Positions 1 to 9,136 of a stretch of 64,000 nt of DNA are shown here, piece after piece; the first letter of the stretch is position 1; every line of letters begins with the position of its first letter. Source of the DNA: Geoalkalibacter sp. (GTDB taxonomy: Bacteria > Desulfobacterota > Desulfuromonadia > Desulfuromonadales > Geoalkalibacteraceae); the NCBI RefSeq assembly GCF_030605225.1, contig NZ_JAUWAV010000002.1, positions 71,365 through 135,364 on the forward strand, written 5' to 3'. The position numbers and the translations under genes are program-made. The notes below the pieces were generated by a model. It was not told where the DNA came from and searched no databases. It saw only the letters and a program-made list of their open reading frames with translations.

Positions 1-1
1 G

Positions 2-352
2 GAGGCGCTGCTGCATCGGCGCGTCAATCGTCCCTGGGGCGCCTACGAAGGCCTGGTGCAGGACGGCCGCTTCCAGGTCAAGCGCATCAGCGTCCATCCC
101 GGCGCAAGCCTCTCGCGCCAGTTGCATCATCACCGCGCCGAGCACTGGGTGGTGGTGCGCGGCACGGCCCGCGTCACCCGCGGCGCGGAGACCTTCATTC
201 TCTCGGAAAACGAATCGACCTATATCCCGTTGGGCATCGAGCATCGCCTGGAGAACCCCGGCAAGATCCCCCTGGAAATCATCGAGGTGCAAAGCGGCAG
301 CTATCTCGGCGAAGACGATATCGTGCGCTTCGAGGATCAGTATGGCCGCTAA
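2..352 (+). CDS. manC: Mannose-1-phosphate guanylyltransferase / mannose-6-phosphate isomerase, C-terminal part (partial)
   Basis: The reading frame is open from base 2, so the N-terminal nucleotidyltransferase part lies before the window. What remains is the linker ([11 protein letters not shown]) and the type II phosphomannose isomerase cupin: a His-rich metal site (HHHRAEHW), the [11 protein letters not shown] strand pair, and the [14 protein letters not shown] turn typical of this family. The enzyme makes GDP-mannose for capsule, LPS or exopolysaccharide in the cytoplasm. It is followed by phosphomannomutase, the preceding step of the same pathway, so the two probably form an operon. The ATG at 56 is only an internal methionine. 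Confidence 0.9.
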   Translation, partial: EALLHRRVNRPWGAYEGLVQDGRFQVKRISVHPGASLSRQLHHHRAEHWVVVRGTARVTRGAETFILSENESTYIPLGIEHRLENPGKIPLEIIEVQSGSYLGEDDIVRFEDQYGR

Positions 353-372
353 GGGCCGCTTGCGCGGCCCTT

Positions 373-428
373 GACCAACGACCAATGACAAAGGACAAAG
401 GACAAAGGACAAAGGACAAAGGACAAAT
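373..428 (+). repeat. Eight tandem heptamers (GACCAAY / GACAAAG) running into the manB start
   Basis: Eight perfect-phase 7-bp units: GACCAAC, GACCAAT, five GACAAAG, then GACAAAT, whose last two bases begin the manB ATG. Because the array supplies AAAGGA at both 411-416 and 418-423, it also supplies the only Shine-Dalgarno-like sequences for manB. Related heptamers occur at about 19.3 kb and 42.1 kb. Confidence 0.85.
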
Positions 429-1779
429 GACAGCTTTAAAATGCTTCAAAGCCTACGACATTCGCGGGCGCCTGCCCGATGAGCTCAACGAGGACATTGC
501 CTACCGCATCGGCCGCGCCTACGCCCAGTTTCTCCAGCCGCAAAACGTCGTGGTGGGTCGCGATGTGCGCCTGTCCAGCGCGGCGCTGTGCGCGGCCCTG
601 GCGCGCGGGCTGACCGAGGGCGGCGCCGATGTGATCGACATCGGCCTGTGCGGCACCGAGGAGATCTACTTCGCCACCTTTTTCGCCAAGGTCGACGGCG
701 GCATCATGGTCACCGCCAGCCACAATCCCCTGGATTACAACGGCATGAAGCTGGTGCGCGCGGGCGCCAAGCCCATCAGCGGCGACACGGGCCTCAAGGA
801 CATCGCCGCCCTGGCCGCGACGGGCGTCTTTGCTCCGGCGGCGCGCCTGGGCGAAGTGCGCCGCGAGGATTTCAAGGTGCCCTACGTGCGTCATCTGCTC
901 GGCTACGTGGATCAGGCGCAGCTTCATCCCTTCAAGGTGGTGGTCAACGCCGGCAACGGCTGCGCCGGGCCGGTTCTCGATCTGCTCGAACGTCAGCTGC
1001 CCTTTCAGTTCGTCCGCGTCCATCACCAGCCCGACGGGCGTTTTCCCAACGGCATTCCCAATCCCCTGCTGCCGGAAAACCGCGCCGCCACCGCCGAGGC
1101 GGTGCGCAAGCACGGCGCCCGGGTGGGCCTGGCCTGGGACGGCGATTTCGACCGCTGCTTTTTCTTCGACGAGGGGGGCGAGTTCATCGAGGGCTACTAC
1201 ATCGTTGGTCTGCTCGCCGAGAACCTGCTGCGCAGCCATCCCGGCGCCAAGATCATTCACGACCCGCGTCTCACCTGGAACACGGTGGAAATGGTGGAGC
1301 AGGCCGGCGGCACCCCGGTGCTGAGCAAGACCGGCCATGCCTTCATCAAGGAGCGCATGCGCGCCGAGGACGCGGTGTACGGCGGCGAGATGAGCGCGCA
1401 CCATTACTTTCGCGACTTTGCCTACTGCGACAGCGGCATGATCCCCTGGCTGCTGGTGCTCGAACTCATGAGCCGCACGGGCAAGCCCCTCTCGGCCCTG
1501 GTCGGTGAGCGCCAAGCGCGCTTTCCGGCAAGCGGCGAGATCAACCGCACTCTCAAGGATCCCCTGGCGGCTCTGGCGGCGGTGGAAGCTCGGTATGCGC
1601 CTGGGGCCGAAAGCATGGATCGCACCGACGGATTGAGCATGGAATTTGCGCGCTGGCGCTTCAATCTGCGCCTGTCCAACACTGAGCCGGTGCTGCGCCT
1701 CAACGTGGAAAGCCGGGGGGATGTCGCGCTGATGAAGGAAAAGACGAAGGAACTTCTGGCGCTGGTGGATTCCTTTTAA
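427..1779 (+). CDS. manB: Phosphomannomutase/phosphoglucomutase
   Basis: A 450-residue alpha-D-phosphohexomutase that interconverts mannose-6-phosphate and mannose-1-phosphate (possibly glucose phosphates too), feeding the GDP-mannose enzyme just upstream. Visible motifs in order: the N-terminal FKAYDIRG signature, the active-site phosphoserine loop VTASHNP (Ser about 98), the metal-binding DGDFDR loop in the middle, the sugar-binding GEMSAHHYF loop, and the C-terminal phosphate-binding [12 protein letters not shown]. The ATG at 427 is preferred because FKAYDIRG normally sits within about ten residues of the start. The in-frame ATG at 385 would only translate the heptamer array into a Lys/Gln/Asp-rich tail. 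Confidence 0.92.
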   Translation: MTALKCFKAYDIRGRLPDELNEDIAYRIGRAYAQFLQPQNVVVGRDVRLSSAALCAALARGLTEGGADVIDIGLCGTEEIYFATFFAKVDGGIMVTASHNPLDYNGMKLVRAGAKPISGDTGLKDIAALAATGVFAPAARLGEVRREDFKVPYVRHLLGYVDQAQLHPFKVVVNAGNGCAGPVLDLLERQLPFQFVRVHHQPDGRFPNGIPNPLLPENRAATAEAVRKHGARVGLAWDGDFDRCFFFDEGGEFIEGYYIVGLLAENLLRSHPGAKIIHDPRLTWNTVEMVEQAGGTPVLSKTGHAFIKERMRAEDAVYGGEMSAHHYFRDFAYCDSGMIPWLLVLELMSRTGKPLSALVGERQARFPASGEINRTLKDPLAALAAVEARYAPGAESMDRTDGLSMEFARWRFNLRLSNTEPVLRLNVESRGDVALMKEKTKELLALVDSF

Positions 1780-1855
1780 ATAATCCGACGCCGCATGCGG
1801 ACTCTGGAGCGATCCTTGCTATATACTGGGGATAACCCGTCGGCAAGGATCGATC

Positions 1856-3751
1856 ATGACGATATTTCGACTTTTCTCCCGCGCTCCGGGGCTTTTGACT
1901 CTGGCGCTGATCTTTTTCCTATCGACCTCCGCCGGTTCTTTGGCGGCCGAGCTGGACCCGGGATTGGCGGCGCAAATGCAGGCCGCGGCTCCTGGTGAAA
2001 CCCTGCCCGTGATTTTGCTGCTCTCCCCCGCCGAGGAGGTGGTGCGGCTGGCGGAAAAACACGGTCGCAAGCAGCGCGGCGCCCTGGTGCGCGAACTCAA
2101 GGAACGGGCGCGCCGTACCGAGCAGCCCCTGGTCGCGCTGCTCCGGCAGCACGGCATCGTCGACATCACGTCTTTGTGGCTGGTCAACGGACTGGCTTTT
2201 TCCGCTTCTCCTGCCCTGCTTGACCAGTTGCGCGACCTGGAAGAGGTCGCCGCCCTGCATCTCGACGAGGCCGTTGCGCCCGTCGAGGTTGCGCCCAGCT
2301 TCGCCCATTTCGTGGCCGGCTGGAACGTCAACCGCGTGCAGGCGCCGGCGCTCTGGAATCTGGGCTATCGCGGCGCCGGGCGGGTGGTGGCGCTGCTTGA
2401 TTCGGGCGTCGACCTCAATCATCCGCAGCTGGGTCCGCGCTGGCGCGGCGGCGTCAACAGCTGGTTCGATCCTTTTGACAATACGACCCAGCCGAGCGAT
2501 TTCCGCGATCTGGGCGAGGCCGGGCAGAGCCTGGCCCACGGCACCGCCGTCGCCGGGGTGCTGGTGGCGGGCGCCAACCTGGGCGTGGCGCCCGAGGCCC
2601 AGTGGATCGCGGCGCGCATCTTCCATCCCACCCGCACGCCGCTGCAATCCCACATCCTCGCTGCCCTCGCCTGGGTGCTTGATCCCGACGGCAACCCCGC
2701 CACCGATGACGCCCCCGATGTGCTCAACGGCTCCTGGGGGCTCACCTCCCAGAACGTCTGCAACCAGGCCTATCGCCCGGCCATCCAGGCCCTCAAGGCG
2801 GCGGGCATCGCCGTGGTGTTTGCCGCGGGCAATTCGGGACCGGCCGCCGCGACCAGCGAAAGCCCCGCCAACTACCCGGAAAGTTTCGCGGTAGGCGCCA
2901 GCGACAGCCAGGATCTGGTGGCCTCATTCAGCGCGCGCGGCCCCTCCCCCTCGGCCTGCGGCCAAGGCCTCTATCCCGACGTGGTGGCGCCAGGCGTCGG
3001 CATCACCACCACCGATCTTGACGGCACCTTCGCGTCCGTGGCGGGCACCTCCTTTGCCGCGCCCCATGTGGCGGGGATCCTGGCGCTGCTTATGGAGGCG
3101 TTTCCGACGGCTCCGGTGGCGCACCTGGAGCAGGCCCTGCGCGTCTCGGCCGTCGATCTCGGCGTGCCCGGCCCCGACCAGAGCGCCGGTTACGGACTGG
3201 TCAACGCGGCCGCGGCCCATGCCTACCTCGCTTTCACTCCCCCGCCCCAGTTGCTCGGCCCGGCCGAGGGCGCGGCGGTCTTGGCGGAGGAGGTGGTGCT
3301 GCGCTGGCGGCAGCTGCCGGACAGCTTCGGCGTGCCGGTGGTCAATCGCGTGCTGATCTCGACGGATGCGGCTTTTTCGGCGCCGCTGGTGATTCTGGCC
3401 TGGGAGAAGGGCGGAACCGGCGGCGCGGTGCTGCTCGCTACCGGCGGCGGGGGATTGCTGGTCTGGCTGGGATGGCTGGGGGTGGGCGCGCGAAAATCGC
3501 GTCGCTGGCGCATGTTGGTGACGGCGCTGCTGGTGGCGCTGCTGCTGGCCTGCGGCGGCGGTGGCGGTGGCGGTGGCGGTGGCGGGGACACCTTCCCCGT
3601 CGGTAACGGGGGAACTCCCGTCGATCCTAACCTGCGCGAGTTGGTCCTGGCCGATCTGACTCCGGGCACCCTTTACTACTGGAAGGTGGTCGCGGAGAAC
3701 GCCCGCGGCGGCCTGAGCGAAAGCGCCGTGCGGACTTTCCGCGTGGAGTAG
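1856..3751 (+). CDS. Secreted subtilisin-like serine peptidase with an internal membrane/lipobox/poly-Gly insert
   Basis: A 631-residue S8 peptidase. A signal peptide (residues 1-30) and a propeptide-like region (about 50-140) are followed by the catalytic domain with Asp182 (LLDSGVDLNHP), His228 (AHGTAVAG), oxyanion Asn326 (AAGNSGP) and Ser399 (GTSFAAPHVAG). After residue 460 a fibronectin III-like domain begins but is interrupted at about 518-578 by a Gly-rich stretch, a hydrophobic segment, a basic cluster (RKSRRWRM), a second hydrophobic segment ending LLLAC (lipobox-like) and eleven glycines. The fold then resumes (LTPGTLYYWKVVAENARGG). It stands alone between manB and a convergent gene. 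The substrate is unknown. The internal sorting-signal-like insert is unusual. Confidence 0.85.
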   Translation: MTIFRLFSRAPGLLTLALIFFLSTSAGSLAAELDPGLAAQMQAAAPGETLPVILLLSPAEEVVRLAEKHGRKQRGALVRELKERARRTEQPLVALLRQHGIVDITSLWLVNGLAFSASPALLDQLRDLEEVAALHLDEAVAPVEVAPSFAHFVAGWNVNRVQAPALWNLGYRGAGRVVALLDSGVDLNHPQLGPRWRGGVNSWFDPFDNTTQPSDFRDLGEAGQSLAHGTAVAGVLVAGANLGVAPEAQWIAARIFHPTRTPLQSHILAALAWVLDPDGNPATDDAPDVLNGSWGLTSQNVCNQAYRPAIQALKAAGIAVVFAAGNSGPAAATSESPANYPESFAVGASDSQDLVASFSARGPSPSACGQGLYPDVVAPGVGITTTDLDGTFASVAGTSFAAPHVAGILALLMEAFPTAPVAHLEQALRVSAVDLGVPGPDQSAGYGLVNAAAAHAYLAFTPPPQLLGPAEGAAVLAEEVVLRWRQLPDSFGVPVVNRVLISTDAAFSAPLVILAWEKGGTGGAVLLATGGGGLLVWLGWLGVGARKSRRWRMLVTALLVALLLACGGGGGGGGGGGDTFPVGNGGTPVDPNLRELVLADLTPGTLYYWKVVAENARGGLSESAVRTFRVE

Positions 3752-3776
3752 GGGCGATTCACCAATCGCCCTCCAC
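3743..3776. terminator. Hairpin between convergent genes
   Basis: GGGCGATT and AATCGCCC pair across a CACC loop, with outer GTGGA/TCCAC flanks, exactly between a plus and a minus gene. No strong T-run follows, so use as a terminator is inferred from position. Confidence 0.45.
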
Positions 3777-3777
3777 C

Positions 3778-4764
3778 TTAGATCACCTGCAATCCCTCGG
3801 CCTGGCCGCGTTCCATGGGCCGCACCTCGAGGATTTTTTCCTCGCCTTCGTCTTCCCCGGCGCGGATTTCCACCTGGACCAACTCCAACTCCCGGCCCTT
3901 GCCGTAGCTGGCCACCAGCGCCGCGGCGCTGATCAGATCTTGCGCATCGGGCGCTCCGCTGACCAGGCCCAGGGGGCCGGTGACGCCGCGGGCGCGCACC
4001 AGCAACGAATCGGGACGGCGCAGGGCGCGGATGGCGGCGTTGTCTTCCTCGTTGCGTCCCAGGGTCAGCTTGGCCTGGGGCGAGAGGCGAAACTGGCGGC
4101 CGACCTTGAGCAGTTCCACATCGGCGAGGGTGCAGTCGGGCTGATGCGCGAAAAGATCGCGCAGGCGCCCGGTGAAGGATTTTTCCGTGAGCAGGCAGCC
4201 GCCGCCCGAGGCGGGATAGTCGATGAGGCCCCAGGCCGCGGCCAGTTCCTGCTGGCGGCGGCGCGAGCGGCCCTGGATGTCGAGCAGTTGGGCGCGATCG
4301 ACCAGGCCCTGCTCTTCCATGGGCGTGACGGGCAGCAGTTTGGCCGACATGGGCCGCAGAATGCGCTCGGGGTAGCCCGAATACTTGCCCACGGTCTTGA
4401 GGGCGGTGAGGTTCTGGCTCATGGGGCGCTGGCCGAGCACCTCGCCGGAAAAGAGAAAGTCAAACCCCTGCTCCTCCATGACGGCTCCGGCCAGGCGAAA
4501 CATCATGGCATGGCAGTCCACGCAGGGATTGAGATTCTTGCCGTAGCCGTAGCGCGGGTTCTTGACCATCTCCAGGTGCATGTCGCCGATCTCGCGCACG
4601 ATGAGGGGAATGTCCATGGCGCGCGCGGCTTTTTCGGCGCGGCCCGCGCCGAAAAAGGGCGTGACGAAGGCAATGCAGGTGACTTCGATGCCCTGGCGTT
4701 TCAGCGCCATGGCGGCGAGGCTGCTGTCCAAGCCGCCGGAGAGAAGTCCCAGTGCTTTACTCAT
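3778..4764 (-). CDS. PP-loop ATPase, ThiI/MnmA-like tRNA thiolation-type protein
   Basis: A 328-residue protein starting at the ATG at 4764, preceded by GGAGATCAA; the longer frame upstream lacks a ribosome site. It opens with the PP-loop ATP-pyrophosphatase signature LSGGLDSSLAAMAL. A CVDCHAMMF motif (two cysteines) follows at about 80, then SGGGCLLTEKSF with a third conserved cysteine. These features resemble tRNA sulfurtransferases that activate a base by adenylation and transfer sulfur through cysteines. In related genomes such proteins are annotated as tRNA 4-thiouridine synthase-like. The THUMP domain of true ThiI is absent, so the substrate is not assured. It is transcribed toward the preceding peptidase gene. 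Confidence 0.75.
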   Translation of the reverse strand: MSKALGLLSGGLDSSLAAMALKRQGIEVTCIAFVTPFFGAGRAEKAARAMDIPLIVREIGDMHLEMVKNPRYGYGKNLNPCVDCHAMMFRLAGAVMEEQGFDFLFSGEVLGQRPMSQNLTALKTVGKYSGYPERILRPMSAKLLPVTPMEEQGLVDRAQLLDIQGRSRRRQQELAAAWGLIDYPASGGGCLLTEKSFTGRLRDLFAHQPDCTLADVELLKVGRQFRLSPQAKLTLGRNEEDNAAIRALRRPDSLLVRARGVTGPLGLVSGAPDAQDLISAAALVASYGKGRELELVQVEIRAGEDEGEEKILEVRPMERGQAEGLQVI

Positions 4765-4931
4765 GTTTGATCTCCATATAAATTCTTTTTTTGCTGGTGT
4801 TTGCTTCGGGAACATAGCACAGAAGATTGCCCCAAACAAGGCGAATGGCTTGACAAAATCTTAAAATTGGCGGAAGCTAATTATCAAATTTTTTTCGGCA
4901 CCTCCCCCAACCCGATTTCCGGATTGAATCC

Positions 4932-6011
4932 ATGGCCAAAATCGATGCCTTGTTCAAACTGATGAAGCAGCAGGGCGCGAGCGACCTGCACATCTCCTCG
5001 GGCGCGCCGCCCATCTTGCGTCTGCACGGCGAGATGCAGCAGCTCAATTATCCGCCTTTGAACGGCGAGCAGGCCCGCGCTCTGCTGTTTGAAATTCTCA
5101 GCGCCGAGCAGCGCAAGCAGTTCGAGGACACCCGCGACCTCGATTTTGCCTACGCCCTGCCCGAGGTGGCGCGCTTTCGCGGCAACATCCTCGACACCCA
5201 TCGCGGCATCGCCGGGGTGTTTCGCATCATCCCGAGCAAGATTCTCTCCGCCGACGAGCTCAACCTGCCCGAGGGCATCCGCAAGCTCACCCGGCTGAAA
5301 AAAGGCCTGGTGCTGGTCACCGGCCCCACGGGCAGCGGCAAGTCGACGACCCTTGCGGCCATGATCGATCTGATCAACAGCACGCGCAAGGAACACATCC
5401 TCACCCTGGAAGATCCCCTGGAATTTATTCACGAAAACAAGCAGTCCCTCATCAACCAGCGCCAGGTGGGGCAGCACACCCAATCCTTCACCAATGCCCT
5501 GCGCGCCGCGCTGCGCGAGGATCCCGACGTGATCCTGGTGGGCGAGATGCGCGATCTGGAAACCATCTCCCTGGCCATGACGGCGGCGGAAACCGGCCAT
5601 CTGGTGTTCGGCACCCTGCACACCAACTCGGCGGCCAAGACCATCGACCGCATCATCGACGCCTTTCCCAAGGACGCCCAGGAGCAGGTGCGCACCATGC
5701 TCGGCGAAAGCCTCAAGGGGGTGGTCTGCCAGCAGTTGATGAAGACCGCCGACGGCAAGGGGCGGGTGGCGGCCCATGAAATTCTCATCGGCAACGCGGC
5801 GGTGAGCAACCTGATCCGCGAGGGCAAGACCTTCCAGATTCCCTCCATCATGCAGACCGCCAAGGGCGAGGGCATGCAGCTCATGGATCAGCGCATCATG
5901 GAATTGCTCAAGGAGAACCGGGTCACGCCCGAGGAGGCCTACCGCTGCGCCGTGGAGAAGCGATCCTTCGAGGCGCTGCTGCCGAAAAACGGCGCCGCGC
6001 CCGGGCGCTGA
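4932..6011 (+). CDS. pilT: Type IV pilus retraction ATPase PilT
   Basis: A 359-residue cytoplasmic hexameric ATPase that powers pilus retraction and twitching. The N-terminal PAS-like domain (about 1-100, GASDLHISSGAPPILRLHGE) precedes the RecA-like ATPase domain with Walker A GPTGSGKST (131-139), the Asp box (LEDPLEF), Walker B (VILVGEMRD) and the His box (ETGHLVFGTLHT). The C-terminal PilT signature is NAAVSNLIREGK, a variant of the usual AIRNLIRE. No pilB or pilC lies beside it. Desulfuromonadales usually carry several pilT paralogues, so this one need not be the main retraction motor. Confidence 0.93.
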   Translation: MAKIDALFKLMKQQGASDLHISSGAPPILRLHGEMQQLNYPPLNGEQARALLFEILSAEQRKQFEDTRDLDFAYALPEVARFRGNILDTHRGIAGVFRIIPSKILSADELNLPEGIRKLTRLKKGLVLVTGPTGSGKSTTLAAMIDLINSTRKEHILTLEDPLEFIHENKQSLINQRQVGQHTQSFTNALRAALREDPDVILVGEMRDLETISLAMTAAETGHLVFGTLHTNSAAKTIDRIIDAFPKDAQEQVRTMLGESLKGVVCQQLMKTADGKGRVAAHEILIGNAAVSNLIREGKTFQIPSIMQTAKGEGMQLMDQRIMELLKENRVTPEEAYRCAVEKRSFEALLPKNGAAPGR

Positions 6012-6100
6012 GCCGGGCGGGTTGCCGCCGCCGGGGCAGGGGTGGTATAAAGGCGTTTATCAGGCCAAGGCCTGCATCCCGTGTTTGCCAAGGATCTCCC

Positions 6101-7081
6101 GTGCGCGACAGCTTCGGCCGGACCATCAATTATCTGCGGCTCTCCATCACCGACCGCTGCAACCTGCGCTGCCGCTACTGCATGCCGGTGGAAGGGGTCG
6201 ACTCTCTCGGTCACGGACAGATCCTCTCCTATGAGGAGCTGTTGCGCGTCGCCGCCGCGGCCGCCGCCCTGGGGGTGCGCAAGATCCGCCTCACGGGCGG
6301 CGAACCCCTGGTGCGCAAGGGCCTGGTGGAGTTCGTCGCGCGCCTGGCGGCCCTGCCCGAGCATCCCGAGATCACCCTGACCACCAACGGCCTGCTGCTT
6401 GCCGAACACGCCGAGGATCTCAAGCGCGCCGGTCTGTCGCGGGTCAACGTCAGCCTCGACACCCTGCGCCCCGAGCGCTTCGAGGAATTGACGCGGCGCC
6501 CCGGATTCGAGCAGGTGCTGGCTGGGCTGGCGGCGGCCGAGCGGGTCGGGCTGGCGCCGCTGAAAATCAACATGGTGCCCATCGCCGGGGTCAATGCCGA
6601 CGAGGTCGCCGATTTCGCCCGCCTGACCCTGGAACACGCCTGGGAGGTGCGCTTCATCGAATTCATGCCGGTCAGCGGCAACCTCGACTATCCGCCGGAG
6701 AGCCGCTTTCCCGCCGACGACATCGTCGCCGCCTTTTCCGCCCTGGGGCCGGTGGAAGAACTGCCGCGCCATGACTCGGGCGCGGTCGCGCGTCTTTATC
6801 GCCTCGCCGGCGCCAAGGGCCGCATCGGCGTCATCCCGGCCGTCTCGCACCATTTCTGCCATGAATGCAATCGCCTGCGGGTGACGGCCGAGGGGCGCCT
6901 GCGTCCCTGTCTGTTTTCCGATCTGGAACTGGATCTGCGCGCCTTGCTGCGCGGAGGGGCGAGCGATGCGGAGGTGCGGGATTTTCTGCGCCAGGCGGTG
7001 AGCGCCAAGCCGGAGAAACATCACATCGGCGAGGAGGATTTCAAGCCCGGCTGCCGACCCATGCAGGGCATCGGCGGCTGA
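6101..7081 (+). CDS. moaA: GTP 3',8-cyclase MoaA
   Basis: A 326-residue radical SAM enzyme catalysing the first step of molybdenum cofactor synthesis, GTP to 3',8-cyclo-7,8-dihydro-GTP. The N-terminal cluster motif is C20-x3-C24-x2-C27 (TDRCNLRCRYCMPV). The second [4Fe-4S] site is seen near the C-terminus (FCHECNRLRVT ... LRPCLFS), and the protein ends in the essential GG dipeptide. The GTG start at 6101 follows AAGGATCTCC. Other mo-cofactor genes are not in the window. The product would serve molybdoenzymes such as nitrate reductase or formate dehydrogenase. Confidence 0.95.
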   Translation: MRDSFGRTINYLRLSITDRCNLRCRYCMPVEGVDSLGHGQILSYEELLRVAAAAAALGVRKIRLTGGEPLVRKGLVEFVARLAALPEHPEITLTTNGLLLAEHAEDLKRAGLSRVNVSLDTLRPERFEELTRRPGFEQVLAGLAAAERVGLAPLKINMVPIAGVNADEVADFARLTLEHAWEVRFIEFMPVSGNLDYPPESRFPADDIVAAFSALGPVEELPRHDSGAVARLYRLAGAKGRIGVIPAVSHHFCHECNRLRVTAEGRLRPCLFSDLELDLRALLRGGASDAEVRDFLRQAVSAKPEKHHIGEEDFKPGCRPMQGIGG

Positions 7082-7095
7082 GGGGCGCGCAACGC

Positions 7096-7121
7096 AAAAA
7101 GCCCGCGACCGCGGGCTTTTT
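7096..7121. terminator. Bidirectional rho-independent terminator
   Basis: A-run, then GCCCGC-GACC-GCGGGC, then a T-run. It lies between convergent moaA and tatA and works for both. Confidence 0.88.
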
Positions 7122-7141
7122 GCTGGAAAATCGTCGGGGGA

Positions 7142-7345
7142 TCAGCTTTGCTTATCGTCGGACTTGCCTTCGATCCGGTCGGCCTTGGCGGCCTTGTTTT
7201 CGTCATCGTCGCCCTTGATGCCTTCCTTGAAGTTGCGCAGCCCCTTGCCCAGGGCGCTGCCGACCTGGGGCAGCTTGCCCGCGCCGAAAATCACCAGAAC
7301 CAGCACCAGGATGATCAAAAGTTCCTGCGTACCCAATCCGAACAT
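7142..7345 (-). CDS. tatA: Twin-arginine translocase subunit TatA
   Basis: A 67-residue membrane protein that forms the pore-lining oligomer of the Tat pathway for folded proteins. It has the short N-terminus, one hydrophobic helix ([19 protein letters not shown]), the FG hinge, an amphipathic helix ([16 protein letters not shown]) and a charged acidic/basic tail. The start at 7345 is preceded by CAGGAGAAAACGGCC; the longer upstream frame lacks a ribosome site. No tatC is adjacent. Tat export fits an organism with periplasmic metalloenzymes. Confidence 0.93.
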   Translation of the reverse strand: MFGLGTQELLIILVLVLVIFGAGKLPQVGSALGKGLRNFKEGIKGDDDENKAAKADRIEGKSDDKQS

Positions 7346-7483
7346 GGCCGTTTTCTCCTGAGAAAAGAGTCGGATTGACAATACCATCGGCGGCTTGAAA
7401 AGTGCAATGTCTACTTTGTCGCGAATTTCGACAAGGGCCGCCTTCGGGTATACTGTAGCTTATTTTCCGTCACAGGAGGATTC

Positions 7484-9136
7484 ATGCCGCGCCCCACGCA
7501 ACTGCCCGCCTGGCAAGCCCTGGCCGAGCACCACGGCCAGGTGCGCAACCTGCACCTGCGAGAGCTCTTCGCCGCCGACCCGAGGCGCTTCGAGAAATTT
7601 TCCCTGCGCCTGGGCGATGATCTGCTCTTTGACTATGCCAAGAACCGCATCACCGAGCGCACCCTGGAACTGCTGGTTCGCCTGGCCGGGGAGGCGGGGC
7701 TGCGCGCCAAGATCGACGCCATGTTCAGCGGTGAGAAGATCAATCGCACCGAGGACCGCGCGGTGCTGCACGTGGCCCTGCGCAACCGTTCCAACCGGCC
7801 GATCCGCGTGGACGGCGTCGATGTCATGCCTGGCGTCAACGCGGTGCTGGAGAAGATGCGCCTCTTCAGCGAGGCGGTGCGCTCGGGCGCCTGGACAGGG
7901 TTCACCGGCGCGCCGATCCGCGCGGTGGTCAATATCGGCATCGGCGGTTCGGACCTTGGGCCCCTGATGGTCTGCGAGGCCCTCAAGCATTACGCCGATC
8001 CCCGCCTGGCGGTGCATTTCGTGTCCAACGTCGACGCCACCCATCTGGTGGAAACCCTCAAGGGACTCGATGCGCGAACCACCCTGTTCATCGTCGCCTC
8101 CAAGACCTTCACCACCCAGGAGACCCTCGCCAACGCCCTTTCGGCGCGGGCCTGGCTGCTCGCCGCTTTGGGCGACGAGCGCGCCGTGGCGCGGCATTTC
8201 GTGGCGCTCTCCACCAACACCGCCAAGGTGGTGGAATTCGGCATCGATCCGGCCAATATGTTCGAGTTCTGGGACTGGGTCGGCGGGCGCTATTCCCTGT
8301 GGTCGGCCATCGGCACCTCCATCGCCCTGGCGGTGGGCTTCGAGCGCTTCGTCGAATTGCTCGAAGGCGCCCATGCCGTGGACGAACATTTCCGCGACGC
8401 GCCCTTCGCGCGCAACATCCCGGTGCTCATGGGCCTGCTGGGCATTTGGTACACTGATTTTTTCGATGCCGAATCCCACGCCATCCTGCCCTACGAGCAG
8501 TATCTGCATCGCTTTCCCGCCTATTTTCAGCAGGGCGACATGGAGAGCAACGGCAAGGGCGTGACCCTCGACGGCGAGGAGGTCGATTACGCCACCGGCC
8601 CCATCATCTGGGGCGAGCCCGGCACCAACGGTCAGCACGCCTTCTTTCAGCTGATTCATCAGGGCACGCGCCTGGTGCCCTGCGATTTTCTCGCCGGGGC
8701 CCAAAGCCACAATCCCCTGGGCGAGCATCACCCCATCCTGCTGTCCAATTTCCTCGCCCAGACCGAGGCGCTGATGCGCGGCAAGACCGCCGAGGAGGTG
8801 CGCGCCGAACTCTCCGCCGAGGGCAAGAGCCCGACCGAGATCGCCGCCTTGCTGCCGCACAAGGTGTTTCCCGGCAACCGGCCGAGCAATTCCATGTTGT
8901 ACCGCAAGCTCACCCCCCGCATCCTGGGCATGCTCATCGCCCTCTACGAGCACAAGGTCTTTGTGCAGGGGGCCATCTGGCAGATCAATTCCTTCGACCA
9001 GTGGGGCGTGGAACTCGGCAAGCAGCTGGCCAAGGCGATCCTGCCCGAACTCAAGGGCGAGGCGGCGCCCGGGGCGCACGACAGCTCGACGCGCGGACTG
9101 CTCGATGCCTGTCGGCAATGGCGGTGCGATGGCTGA
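7484..9136 (+). CDS. pgi: Glucose-6-phosphate isomerase
   Basis: A 550-residue enzyme interconverting glucose-6-phosphate and fructose-6-phosphate. Both family signatures are visible: the first around [15 protein letters not shown], and the second at about 470-500 ([16 protein letters not shown]). GIGGSDLGP marks the phosphate-binding loop. The ATG at 7484 follows a strong AGGAGG. Its stop overlaps the start of the next gene by 8 bp, so pgi and the alarmone-synthetase-like gene are probably co-transcribed. Confidence 0.95.
   Translation: MPRPTQLPAWQALAEHHGQVRNLHLRELFAADPRRFEKFSLRLGDDLLFDYAKNRITERTLELLVRLAGEAGLRAKIDAMFSGEKINRTEDRAVLHVALRNRSNRPIRVDGVDVMPGVNAVLEKMRLFSEAVRSGAWTGFTGAPIRAVVNIGIGGSDLGPLMVCEALKHYADPRLAVHFVSNVDATHLVETLKGLDARTTLFIVASKTFTTQETLANALSARAWLLAALGDERAVARHFVALSTNTAKVVEFGIDPANMFEFWDWVGGRYSLWSAIGTSIALAVGFERFVELLEGAHAVDEHFRDAPFARNIPVLMGLLGIWYTDFFDAESHAILPYEQYLHRFPAYFQQGDMESNGKGVTLDGEEVDYATGPIIWGEPGTNGQHAFFQLIHQGTRLVPCDFLAGAQSHNPLGEHHPILLSNFLAQTEALMRGKTAEEVRAELSAEGKSPTEIAALLPHKVFPGNRPSNSMLYRKLTPRILGMLIALYEHKVFVQGAIWQINSFDQWGVELGKQLAKAILPELKGEAAPGAHDSSTRGLLDACRQWRCDG

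Noticed and set aside
373-428. CRISPR-like array
   Set aside because: Units are 7 bp with no spacers; the same holds for the arrays at 17.1, 19.3 and 42.1 kb.
436-1515. Long antisense and alternative-frame ORFs, for example opposite manB, pgi, prkA, spoVR, nrdD and the MCP
   Set aside because: They are by-products of high GC content, lie opposite clear genes, and their products are low-complexity Arg/Ala/Gly/His-rich without family motifs.
7346-7387. N-terminal extension of TatA
   Set aside because: The longer frame has no ribosome site and places charged residues before the export helix; the ATG at 7345 has a good one.
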